Assembly: GCA_024234055.1 (NCBI GenBank)
Contig: JACKOW010000010.1
Coordinates: forward strand, 85,612-149,611
Length of the DNA stretch: 64,000 bases
Reading direction: 5' to 3'
Source of the DNA: Rhodanobacteraceae bacterium
GTDB taxonomy: Bacteria; Pseudomonadota; Gammaproteobacteria; Xanthomonadales; SZUA-5
Shown here piece after piece: positions 32,606 through 41,093 of this stretch (positions within the stretch are counted from its first letter, which is position 1; each line of letters starts with the position of its first letter). The notes below the pieces were generated by a model that was given only the letters and a program-made list of their open reading frames with translations, was not told the DNA's origin and did not search any database. The position numbers and the translations under genes are program-made.

Positions 32606-33310
32606 TCACAGGGATTGCACGGTCTTTGACGGAGATCGCGACAATTTGGTTTGCATGACTGCGAATTCGAAATCCAGCTGGGCACGGGCCGAGCGTGCGT
32701 CCTCGCTGCCGCCGGCTTCGCTGGCCAGCCCCAGCAGCACCGGCTCGAGAGACCGCAGCACCCGCGCCAGGCGCTCGTCGCCCTGGGCCTGCGCTGCCTG
32801 CTGATACAGGCGGTTCTGCTCGATGATGTTGGCGATCAGCGCCTGACGCTGGGCCGGATCCTCGTCCGGCAGATCCGCCAGCAGCAGACGGGCGTCGCCG
32901 AAGTGGCTGCTGAGCCCGCGCGTGAGCGCATCGCCATCCTCGGCTGCCGTTGCCGCGGCCAGCTGCGGCGCAGCAGACGGCATGCGATCCGACTCGGCCA
33001 GGCGGGTGCCAACCGCCACGCCCAGCAGCATCAAGGCGGCGCCAGCCAGCGCCATCGGCCACCACGGGCGTGACGGCGGCTCAGCGGCGGCCTGGTCGGC
33101 CCGGGTCAGACTGGCGCGCCAGCGGGCCAGCGCCGCAGCGTCGGGCACTGCCGCTGTGGGCGCCGGCAACTGCGAGAGCTGATCGCGAAGTCGCTGATAG
33201 CGCGCAGCGAGATCGGCATCGGTGCGCAGGCGCGCGCGAATGTGGGCGCGCTCGGGCGCACTGAGGCCGTCGTCGTAGTGGTACAGCAGCAGCTGTTCGT
33301 CGTTGATCAT
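32606..33310 (-). CDS. Putative anti-sigma factor
   Basis: 234 residues. The N-terminal cytoplasmic segment (MINDEQLLLYHYDDGLSAPE, then RAHIRARLRTDADLAARYQR) looks like an anti-sigma domain without the zinc-finger Cys/His set. One membrane helix follows (WWPMALAGAALMLLGVAVGT, about 84-103) and then a periplasmic part rich in Ala, Leu, Gln and Asp. It overlaps the sigma gene by four bases (ATGA), the usual sign of a sigma/anti-sigma pair. Function is inferred mainly from this pairing and the topology. Confidence 0.7.
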   Translation of the reverse strand: MINDEQLLLYHYDDGLSAPERAHIRARLRTDADLAARYQRLRDQLSQLPAPTAAVPDAAALARWRASLTRADQAAAEPPSRPWWPMALAGAALMLLGVAVGTRLAESDRMPSAAPQLAAATAAEDGDALTRGLSSHFGDARLLLADLPDEDPAQRQALIANIIEQNRLYQQAAQAQGDERLARVLRSLEPVLLGLASEAGGSEDARSARAQLDFEFAVMQTKLSRSPSKTVQSL

Positions 33311-33840
33311 GCTTCGCTCCGCCACGGCTCCAGGGTCACGCGCAGCTTGCGCAGCGCCCGAAACAGAGCCTGTTTGATACTGTCCTGACTGGTCTGAAGC
33401 TGCTCGGCAATCTCGATCAGCCGCCATTGCTCCAGGTGCTTGAGCACGAAGCACTGACGCTCCAGATCGGTCAACCCGCGCATGGCGCGCTCCAGTCCTT
33501 CGCTGAGTTCGCCGACCGCGTGTGCCTCGGCCGGACCGGACTCGTCGGGGTCGACGGCGTCTGCCGTCGCTTCCAGCACATCACCGCGACGCTTCCGGCT
33601 GAGATCGATGGCCGCGTTGATGGCGATGCGATGGATCCAGGTATCGAGATCAGCCTCGCCGCGAAACTCCGCGCGCTTGTCCCAGGCCTTCAGCAGTGCA
33701 TCCTGCACCGCATCCTCGGCCAGACCGGCGTCGCCGGTGATGCGCAGGCAGGCGCCGTACCAGCGCGCCGATTTCTCGGCGAGCAGCGCGTGAAAATCGT
33801 CCACCAGCAAGCGGGGACGCGATCGTAGCCAGGCAAACAT
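33307..33840 (-). CDS. ECF RNA polymerase sigma factor
   Basis: 177 residues with sigma region 2 (ITGDAGLAEDAVQDALLKAW, then FRGEADLDTWIHRIAINAAI, about 35-80) and region 4 (LTDLERQCFVLKHLEQWRLI, then EIAEQLQTSQDSIKQALFRA, about 120-165). First gene of the four-gene operon sigma-anti-sigma-HEAT-HEAT. It should direct RNA polymerase to a small envelope-linked regulon, perhaps including its own promoter; the region upstream is a repeat island, so no promoter can be assigned safely. Confidence 0.88.
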   Translation of the reverse strand: MFAWLRSRPRLLVDDFHALLAEKSARWYGACLRITGDAGLAEDAVQDALLKAWDKRAEFRGEADLDTWIHRIAINAAIDLSRKRRGDVLEATADAVDPDESGPAEAHAVGELSEGLERAMRGLTDLERQCFVLKHLEQWRLIEIAEQLQTSQDSIKQALFRALRKLRVTLEPWRSEA

Positions 33841-33886
33841 GCAGGCTTGGACGGGCCAGGGCGGAAAAGGTTAGCGTGGATTGGCG

Positions 33887-34112
33887 GGGCACGGGGCACG
33901 GGACTCGGGACTCGGGACTCGGGACTCGGGGAAGGCTACGGGCTGCCGGCTTTTCTAGGTCCAGACTTGTCTGGACGCTTCTTCAGCACGGCGCCGAGAG
34001 CGTCCAGACAAGTCTGGACCCACAAGAGCCGGCGTCTGTGGGAGCGGCTTCAGCCGCGATCAGCGGTATGGCATTGCAGAGCTGTCGCGGGCAGAGCCCG
34101 CTCCCACAGGGG
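33887..34112. repeat. Composite island: GGGACTC array, GTCCAGAC palindrome, REP pair
   Basis: GGGGCAC units and then four GGGACTC units (33888-33932) lead into GAAGGCTACGGGCT. The palindrome GGTCCAGACTTGTCTGGAC follows at 33958, with its inverted copy at 34000-34019. A REP pair comes next, TGTGGGAGCGGCTTCAGCC (34039) and GGGCAGAGCCCGCTCCCACA (34088-34108). No gene is seen in 33841-34198. Confidence 0.85.
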
Positions 34113-34198
34113 CTGCGGTCGAACTATCACCACACCGCTAGCCGCCATCCGCCAGAGGCCGCATCATCGGGCGGAACCTTCTTGCTGACGATGCCGCC

Positions 34199-34591
34199 AT
34201 GAGCTATCCACTTGATCCCGCGCAGTTCCAGCGCATCAGCCGCTTGCCGGCCAGTGCCCGCTTCGACGAGTTCGTCAACCGCATCTGCGAACACCAGCAG
34301 GTCTGGGGTCTGCGCAGCAGCAATGGTTGGGCGGTGGTCGATGCCGAGGGTGACGACTGCTTTCCGGTGTGGCCGCATCCGGATTTTGCTGCCGCCTGGG
34401 CGGTGAACGATCTGGCCGATTGCAAGCCGCAGGCAATAGATCTCGACGCCTGGCTCAGTCGCTGGACCCCGGGCATGGACAAGGACGGCACCCTGGTACT
34501 GGTGTTCCCCACCAACGACGATGATGACGAAGGCATGGTCATGAGCGCCTCGGAGCTGGAAGACGCGCTGCTCGGGGCGATGGGCGGGTGA
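34199..34591 (+). CDS. DUF2750 family protein
   Basis: 130 residues, cytoplasmic, no signal. Typical family features: FQRISRLPASARFDEFVNRI at the N-terminus, GWAVVDAEGDDCFPVWPHPD, then AAAWAVNDLADCKPQAIDLD and WLSRWTPGMDKDGTLVLVFP. The end is acidic. The function of the family is unknown. It is flanked by repeat islands on both sides, so it is probably monocistronic. Confidence 0.8.
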   Translation: MSYPLDPAQFQRISRLPASARFDEFVNRICEHQQVWGLRSSNGWAVVDAEGDDCFPVWPHPDFAAAWAVNDLADCKPQAIDLDAWLSRWTPGMDKDGTLVLVFPTNDDDDEGMVMSASELEDALLGAMGG

Positions 34592-34604
34592 GCGTGCGGC
34601 GATA

Positions 34605-34741
34605 CTGTGGGAGCGGGCTCTGCCCGCGATCAGGACTTCCATCCGAGCCAGAAGCCGTCGCGGACGAAGTCCGCTCCCACAGTTCTCGCCTGCCGGCTTT
34701 GGCTCTGGCGTGCCCTCGCGCCCTCGTGCCCTCGCGCCCTC
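34605..34741. repeat. REP pair with octamer array
   Basis: TGTGGGAGCGGGCTCTGCCC at 34607 and the inverted GGACGAAGTCCGCTCCCACA at 34662-34681 are followed by CCCTCGCG, CCCTCGTG, CCCTCGCG, CCCTCAGC (34713-34743), an 8-bp array of the same type as the one after ntrY. Confidence 0.8.
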
Positions 34742-34838
34742 AGCTTTTGAAAGCCCCTCGCCACGCTCCCGGTCTACATCCACATGACGGCGATCGCGCT
34801 TCAATGCGCCGGGCCGAGCAGATCGGGACTGGACGGAC

Positions 34839-35330
34839 ATGAAACGACGTACCTTGTTGGCCTCGGCCTTGAGCCTGGGCGCTGGAGGAATGACCATGGC
34901 TTTGTGGAGCAAGAGCGCCCCGGCACGGGATGCCGAGGCTTTCGAATTTCAGTTGAGCGAAGCGGAGTGGCGCGAGCGCCTGTCGCCGCAGGCTTTTGCC
35001 GTGCTGCGCCAGGAAGCCACCGAGCGCGCCGGCAGCAGCGAGCTCAATCACGAGAAGCGCCCCGGTGTGTTTCACTGCGCCGGCTGTGATCTGCCGCTGT
35101 TCGATGCCAGCACCAAATATGAATCCGGCACCGGCTGGCCGAGCTTCTACGACCACCTGCCCGACGCCATCGGCACGCGCGAGGATCGCGGCTTCTTCAT
35201 GACCCGCACCGAGGTCCATTGCCGCCGCTGCGGCGGGCATCTGGGCCACGTCTTCCCCGACGGCCCCAGGCCCACCGGGCTGCGCTATTGCATGAACGGG
35301 GTGTCGCTGAAGTTCGTGCCGGCGGCGTAA
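34839..35330 (+). CDS. msrB: Exported peptide-methionine (R)-S-oxide reductase
   Basis: Repairs oxidised methionine (R form) in proteins. 163 residues with a twin-arginine-like leader (MKRRTLLASALSLGAGGMTM, cleaved near APA), so it probably acts in the periplasm rather than the cytoplasm. The MsrB domain shows the zinc cysteines CAGC and CRRCGGHLGHVFPDG, the ESGTGWPSFY motif and the catalytic Cys in LRYCMNGVSLKF near residue 152. It is an independent gene between repeats; the stop TAA is followed at once by a heptamer array. Confidence 0.92.
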   Translation: MKRRTLLASALSLGAGGMTMALWSKSAPARDAEAFEFQLSEAEWRERLSPQAFAVLRQEATERAGSSELNHEKRPGVFHCAGCDLPLFDASTKYESGTGWPSFYDHLPDAIGTREDRGFFMTRTEVHCRRCGGHLGHVFPDGPRPTGLRYCMNGVSLKFVPAA

Positions 35331-35680
35331 GCGCACGGGGCACGGGGCACGGGGCACGGGGCACGGGGCACGGGAAAGGCTACGGGCTTTGGGCTCTTGT
35401 AGGTCCGAACCCGGCGTCATTGCGAGCCATCTGTGTCGGCCCGACACTGCCCACGAGCCATGAACCACAAAACCGCCTGTAGGAGCGACCCTGCGTCGCG
35501 ACCGGCCAGCCGCACGCCCGAGGCAGCGGTCGCGCCGCAAGGGTGCTCCAAATGAACAAATCAAATCAACAATTTGCGATATGGGTTCATGGAGTGCGTA
35601 GCGAAGCAATCCAGGTGCATGGTCGCAATTTCCTGGATTGCTATGTCACTGCGTTCCTCGCAATGACGCCATTCAGGTAG
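35328..35680. repeat. Composite island after msrB
   Basis: GGGGCAC units run from the msrB stop to about 35371 and are followed by GGGAAAGGCTACGGGC and CTCTTGTAGGTCC (truncated core). Next is a GTGTCGGCCCGACACTG module (35432) enclosing a TGTAGGAGCGACCC REP pair (35478-35549). Then CAACAATTTGCGATATGGGT (35568) and an inverted GAAGCAATCCAGG / CCTGGATTGC element (35602-35643) ending in CCTCGCAATGACGCC. No gene is seen in 35331-35778. Confidence 0.85.
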
Positions 35681-35778
35681 GCCCCTGGCACCAGATCCCC
35701 AAAGCCCTTTGTGCGCCTTCGGCTTACCCGGGCTGGGGCTGGGTGACGAAAGCCTCTCGCATTTCCCCTGCCCCTTTC

Positions 35779-36954
35779 TCAAGCTTCGCGCAGGGCCGTC
35801 GTCACCGGCATGCGCGCCGTCCGCAGTGCCGGCAGCAGGCCTCCGATGAAACCGATCGCGAGGGCTAGCAGCATGCCGGTCTGAAGCAGGGCCGGAGTCA
35901 CCTTGAAATTGAACACCACCTGGGTGAAGCCGGCGCCCAGCGTGGTGACGGCATAGTTGTTGAAGATCAGGTAGGCGCCCAGCCCGCCGATCAGACCACC
36001 GATGAGGGCCAGAATCATGCTCTCGATCAGTACCGAAACCACGACCGGCGTGGGACCGAAACCGATGGCCCGCAGTGTGGCAATTTCGGTGGTGCGCGTT
36101 GAGACCGAGGCGTACATGGTGTTGAGCGCGGCGAAGATCGCCCCGAAGGCCATCACCACCGAGACGATGGTGGTCAGCACCTTGATCATGGCGGTCGAAC
36201 CGCTGGTCTGGCGTGCGTAGTAGCCCAGCTGGGACTCCGCATCTACATTCAGGCGCGGGTCGTCTTTCAGCGCCTGCTGGAAGGTGCTCAGGGCGGCGGC
36301 ATTCTCCAGCCCCACCAGGACCATGGAGTAACCTTGTCGGCCAAAGGCGCTCTGCGCGGTATTGGCGTCGATCCAGAGTTCGCTGTCATGGGCGTTGCCG
36401 GACTCGAACACGCCGACGATGGTCCAATCAGCACCGCGGATGCGGACCGTCTCACCCAGATCAGCACCCTCGAACTGCCCACTCACGCCCTTTCCGACCA
36501 TCATTTCATTGAGTCCGGGCTGGAATTTGCGCCCGGCCACGATCTTGAGATCCGAGCGCAGTTCGAAAGCAGCCGGTTCAACGCCGCGCAAGGTCACGTT
36601 GCCGGAACTTCCCGAGCGCTTCAACGGCAGCTCTGCGATCAGCACCAGCTCGCGTGACGCCAGGGGCTTGCCATCCATGCCCTTGCGCACTCCGGGCTTT
36701 TCGGTGATCAACGTGGCGGAGTCGCGATCCAGCCCGCTGTTGAGTTCGGCGTCGGAACCTCCGCGCAGCACGATGGCGCGGTCGTCGCTGCCAGTGGCGG
36801 ACAAGGTGGAACCCAGGCCCTCACTCATCGCCAGCAGGGCAGTCAGCACACCGACAACCCCGGCCAGTCCAACGACGATCACCAGGCTGGCTCCCAGACG
36901 CTCCGGCAGGTTGCGCAGATTCATCAGCGTAATGGACCAGATTTGCTTGATCAT
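35779..36954 (-). CDS. ABC transporter permease (MacB/FtsX type), second copy
   Basis: 391 residues. One N-terminal membrane helix (about 20-45), a large periplasmic domain, then the three C-terminal FtsX helices (MIKVLTTIVSVVMAFGAIFA, VVVSVLIESMILALIGGLIG, then LLQTGMLLALAIGFIGGLLP). It ends in PALRTARMPVTTALREA. Last gene of an adaptor-ATPase-permease-permease operon, ten bases after the other permease. The pair likely forms a heterodimer driven by the MacB-like ATPase; the substrate is unknown. Confidence 0.88.
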   Translation of the reverse strand: MIKQIWSITLMNLRNLPERLGASLVIVVGLAGVVGVLTALLAMSEGLGSTLSATGSDDRAIVLRGGSDAELNSGLDRDSATLITEKPGVRKGMDGKPLASRELVLIAELPLKRSGSSGNVTLRGVEPAAFELRSDLKIVAGRKFQPGLNEMMVGKGVSGQFEGADLGETVRIRGADWTIVGVFESGNAHDSELWIDANTAQSAFGRQGYSMVLVGLENAAALSTFQQALKDDPRLNVDAESQLGYYARQTSGSTAMIKVLTTIVSVVMAFGAIFAALNTMYASVSTRTTEIATLRAIGFGPTPVVVSVLIESMILALIGGLIGGLGAYLIFNNYAVTTLGAGFTQVVFNFKVTPALLQTGMLLALAIGFIGGLLPALRTARMPVTTALREA

Positions 36955-36964
36955 GGTGGGTTCC

Positions 36965-38128
36965 TCAGCGTCCGGCCAGTGCGTCTACGATGGAAAGCCG
37001 TTGCGCCCGCAGCGCCGGCAACAGTCCGACCAGAACCGCCATGATCACCATGGTGGCCAGGGCCTTGCCCCACACCTGCCAGCCGATCGGCAACGGCGGA
37101 AAGCCAATGCCGGCGGTCAAGCCCGGTCCCAGCAGCGCAGCGAGTCCCATTCCGGCAAAACCGCCCAAACACACCAGCAACAGCGCTTCGCCCAACACCA
37201 GCATCAGCACGGTGCTGTCTCCGAATCCGAGCGTCTTCAGCACCGCCAGTTCAGGAATGCGCTCGCGCACCGATTGCGCCATGGTATTGGCCGTCAGCAG
37301 CAGGATGGTGAACATCACGGCACTGAGGATGGAGCTGACGATGAGCCCGATATCGCCAATCTGGCGAGCAAAGCCCAGTTGAAACTCGCTTTCGGTCTGG
37401 GTCTTGGTCTCGTTGGCCGAATTCAGGAAACGCGCGTCGATGGCGGATGCCACCGATTCGATCACACTGGCGTCGGTCACCTGCACGTTGAAGATGCCGG
37501 CTCTGCCCTGTCCGAACTGGTTAGCTTCGTCGAAATAGTCGAAGTTGACGTAGATCTGCGAGTTGGTCTGACGCTGGTAGCTTTCATCGGCGCCGTCGAA
37601 AATGCCAACGATCTGGAACTGCCAGGTCTTGCTGCCATCCTTCTGCGGAAAGATGTTCGATTGAATGGGCACGCGATCGCCGATCTTGAAGCCGAAGCGA
37701 TCTGCAAGGCCACGTCCCACCACGATGCTGTCGCGGGTGTTGATGAAGGCCTGCTTCTGTTCCTCAGGCATCACCCACTCCGGAAACATGGCCATCCAAC
37801 GCGCCGGAGGAACGGCAAAGCCAAACACCTGATTCTTGGGGTCCTGGTAGATGGCACCGAACCATTGCCGCCAGCTGACCGCCTTGACCCCGGGAATGGC
37901 CTCGATCTCGGGCAGCATGCTCATGGGCAAGGACACCGTGAACGAGGTGCGTGCCTGGGTGACCAGACGGTTGTTGCCGGCTGCGCCGCTGCCGCTGCTG
38001 TTGAAGAGTACGCTGACGGCGGTGAGCAGGCCGAACAGCAGAAATGCGCTGAAGATCGACAGCATGGTCAATACCGTACGGGTCTTCTTGCGAAACAGGC
38101 TGGCGAATATCAGATTGAGATATTTCAT
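36965..38128 (-). CDS. ABC transporter permease (MacB/FtsX type), first copy
   Basis: 387 residues with the same architecture as its neighbour: an N-terminal helix (TVLTMLSIFSAFLLFGLLTA), a MacB-like periplasmic domain and three C-terminal helices including VSSILSAVMFTILLLTANTM and MLVLGEALLLVCLGGFAGMG. It ends LPALRAQRLSIVDALAGR. It begins eight bases after the ATPase gene. Confidence 0.88.
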   Translation of the reverse strand: MKYLNLIFASLFRKKTRTVLTMLSIFSAFLLFGLLTAVSVLFNSSGSGAAGNNRLVTQARTSFTVSLPMSMLPEIEAIPGVKAVSWRQWFGAIYQDPKNQVFGFAVPPARWMAMFPEWVMPEEQKQAFINTRDSIVVGRGLADRFGFKIGDRVPIQSNIFPQKDGSKTWQFQIVGIFDGADESYQRQTNSQIYVNFDYFDEANQFGQGRAGIFNVQVTDASVIESVASAIDARFLNSANETKTQTESEFQLGFARQIGDIGLIVSSILSAVMFTILLLTANTMAQSVRERIPELAVLKTLGFGDSTVLMLVLGEALLLVCLGGFAGMGLAALLGPGLTAGIGFPPLPIGWQVWGKALATMVIMAVLVGLLPALRAQRLSIVDALAGR

Positions 38129-38136
38129 GGCGGGCC

Positions 38137-38822
<686 letters not shown>

Positions 38823-38826
<4 letters not shown>

Positions 38827-40064
38827 GGCTTGGACTCCTGGGTAACCGCGGCGCCATCGGCAAGATCCGCCGGCGGATCGACGATCACGGTCTGGCCAGC
38901 CACCAGGCCGGCAGTGATGTTGCGAAAATCGGCAATGACGGCGCCAGCACTGACCTCGCGCAGACTGGCGCGTTGGTTCTCGACCACAAAGACCTGGGCC
39001 TTGCCCGCGGTTTCGATGACCGCCGATCTGGGCACCAGTACGCCGGTGAGCTGCGGCTTCTTCGGTTCATCGACACTGGCGCGTGACTCCAGGAAACGTA
39101 CGCGCACGCCCATCTCGGGAACGATCCGCGGATCCTTCACGCCCAGACTGACACGCACGCGCACCGTGGCCTTGGTGCGATCGGCCGCCGGAATCACGGC
39201 AATCACGTCACCGGGAATTTTCCAGTCCGGATAGGCGTTCAGCGTGGCCTCGATCGGCATGCCGTCCTGCACCCGACCGATGAAGGCCTCGTTGACATCG
39301 ACTTCGACCTCCAGCGAATCCATGTCGACCACAGTGCCGATGCCGGTACGGGTGAAGCCGCCGCCGGCACTGACCGGCGAGATCATCTCGCCTGGCTGCG
39401 CGGCCTTGGCGATGATCACGCCGGCAAAGGGCGCGCGCACCACGGTGTCGTCCATCGACACCTGCGACAAGGCCAGCGATTCCTCGGCCACCTTGATCTG
39501 CCGGCGCTGGCTGGCCAGGCGTGCGCTCAAGCTTTCGGCGGCGGCGCGGGCGGCATCAAGCTGCGCCGCGGTGCCCAGCTTGCGCGCATAGATCTCCTGC
39601 TGGCGCTGGTAGTCGGCCTGGGCCTGACGCAGATTGGCCTCGATTTCGGTCAGCTGTGAGCGTGCACTGGCCAGCTGAGCCTGCGACAGTGCCAGCTGCG
39701 CGCTCTGCTGGGTGTCGTCCAGCGTCGCCAGGATCTGGCCCTCCTCGACTCGCATGCCTTCCTCGATCAGAACCGTTGCCACCTTGCCGGTGACCTTCGA
39801 AGACACCGTGGCCTGACGCCGCGCGACCACATAGCCGGAAGCATCCAGTACGGAGCTCGACACCGGCGCGGCGTTGGCCGGTTGAACCAGCGCCGTCTTG
39901 ACGCTGACCGCCGCAGGCGCGCGACCGAGGAACCACCAGGCACCGGCACCGACAGCGATCACCAGCACCAGCACCCACCACGGCACACCGCCGCGGCGCG
40001 GCGGCGCCTCGTCGCGCGCGCTGCGGTCGATTTGCAATTGTCCCAGCAGATCAGTCTGACTCAT
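38823..40064 (-). CDS. Periplasmic adaptor (membrane-fusion protein) of ABC exporter
   Basis: 413 residues. The start at 40064 (MSQTDLLGQLQIDR) is chosen; the longer frame reads into the promoter region. One membrane anchor (VPWWVLVLVIAVGAGAWWFL, about 28-47), lipoyl halves (ATVSSKVTGKVATVLIEEGM and APFAGVIIAKAAQPGEMI), a coiled-coil hairpin (about 115-190) and a beta-barrel domain. It is the MacA/HlyD-type part of a tripartite pump with the ATPase and two permeases downstream; an outer-membrane channel is not encoded here. Confidence 0.9.
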
Positions 40065-40265
40065 GAATGTGTTCGGTGACCTTTGATTGCCTACATGCTC
40101 GCACAGCTGGGCGTCGCGGGTTTGCGATCGGCGACTCGCCACTCTGTGATCAAGGCTCCCCTAAATCGTATCGGCGCATTAGTGACGATCGTCACCAGCG
40201 CATTCATGACTGACGGCAGGGTCGGTCGCGATAAAGTAACGAAGCCAGCGGATAATCGGCCCCGG

Positions 40266-40820
40266 ATGAACACCAAGGCTCCGTCCTCGCAAAAGCCACC
40301 GGCCTCGGCGCTGCCGGGTGCACATCGGGTCATGCCTGGCCCCGGTACGATGCGTTTCCGCAACGAGATGGCGCTGTGGCCACGAATCTTCGCGCTGGTC
40401 TTCCTGGCGATGGTGGCGATGTTCAGCTGGCTGGCCATCCGCGACGGGAGCCCACCCGGTTGGAGCAGCGGCGGAATGCTGCTGGTGCTCGCTGCCTTCT
40501 GGCTGTTCGGGCTCGGCTTTGCCGCGCATGCCGTCAACCAGCCCCGGGTGCGCATCGATATCGGCGACGATGGCCAGGTGTCGGTGGCACTGGGCCGGGT
40601 CTTTCGTGCCGAGCATTGTCGCTATCGCGCCGCGGAACTTGGGCCTGCCGAACTGGTGGAAGGCAGTGACGACGAAGGTGCGCCTTATTTCCACGCCCGA
40701 TTGCGCTTACCCGGCCGCGGATCGGTCGATTTCGCCGAAGGCCACCATCGCGGTCTCTGCGAGCAGGCCGTCGAACGCTTCAACGCGGCCTTGGTGGCCG
40801 CAGCCACCGGCGCGGCCTGA
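40266..40820 (+). CDS. Hypothetical protein with two membrane helices
   Basis: 184 residues. A polar leader of about 38 residues is followed by two helices (WPRIFALVFLAMVAMFSWLA and SSGGMLLVLAAFWLFGLGFA). A cytoplasmic beta-rich C-terminus (RVRIDIGDDGQVSVALGRVF) resembles small PH-like or DUF2244-like membrane proteins, but I cannot assign the family firmly. In-frame ATGs at residues 23 and 29 are alternative starts. Divergent from the ABC operon. Confidence 0.65.
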   Translation: MNTKAPSSQKPPASALPGAHRVMPGPGTMRFRNEMALWPRIFALVFLAMVAMFSWLAIRDGSPPGWSSGGMLLVLAAFWLFGLGFAAHAVNQPRVRIDIGDDGQVSVALGRVFRAEHCRYRAAELGPAELVEGSDDEGAPYFHARLRLPGRGSVDFAEGHHRGLCEQAVERFNAALVAAATGAA

Positions 40821-40829
40821 TCGGCGCTG

Positions 40830-40873
40830 GCTAGCCCGCATTTCTCAAACCTGCGTGAGAAATGCGGGCTAGC
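40830..40873. repeat. Perfect 18-bp hairpin (GCTAGCCCGCATTTCTCA)
   Basis: The two 18-base arms at 40830-40847 and 40856-40873 are exact reverse complements around the loop AACCTGCG. It begins nine bases after a stop codon and has no T-run, so it may be a REP-type element, a terminator, or both. Confidence 0.75.
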
Positions 40874-40984
40874 TGCTTGAGAATTGTTGACTCGCGGAAA
40901 ACATGCCGACGAATTCGTGCCTGGCACAGTGGTGGCGTGACTGGTCGTCTCGCTGCCCAGACAGCGCAGTGGTCGTAGCGTGCC

Positions 40985-41066
40985 CTGCGGCGTCGCCGGT
41001 CGCGCCGTGAAGGCGCTCCTGCCAGCAGCCACTCTGCGGTAGGAGCGACCTTGCGTCGCGACCAGC
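40985..41066. repeat. REP pair of the GTAGGAGCG family
   Basis: GTCGCCGGTCGCGCCGTGAA, GGCGCTCCTGC and, inverted, GGTAGGAGCGACCTTGCGTC (41039-41058) plus CGCGACC form an imperfect large stem between the hairpin and the end of the M16 protease gene. Confidence 0.65.
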
Positions 41067-41093
41067 GGGCCGGGGCAGCGACCGAACCGCCTT

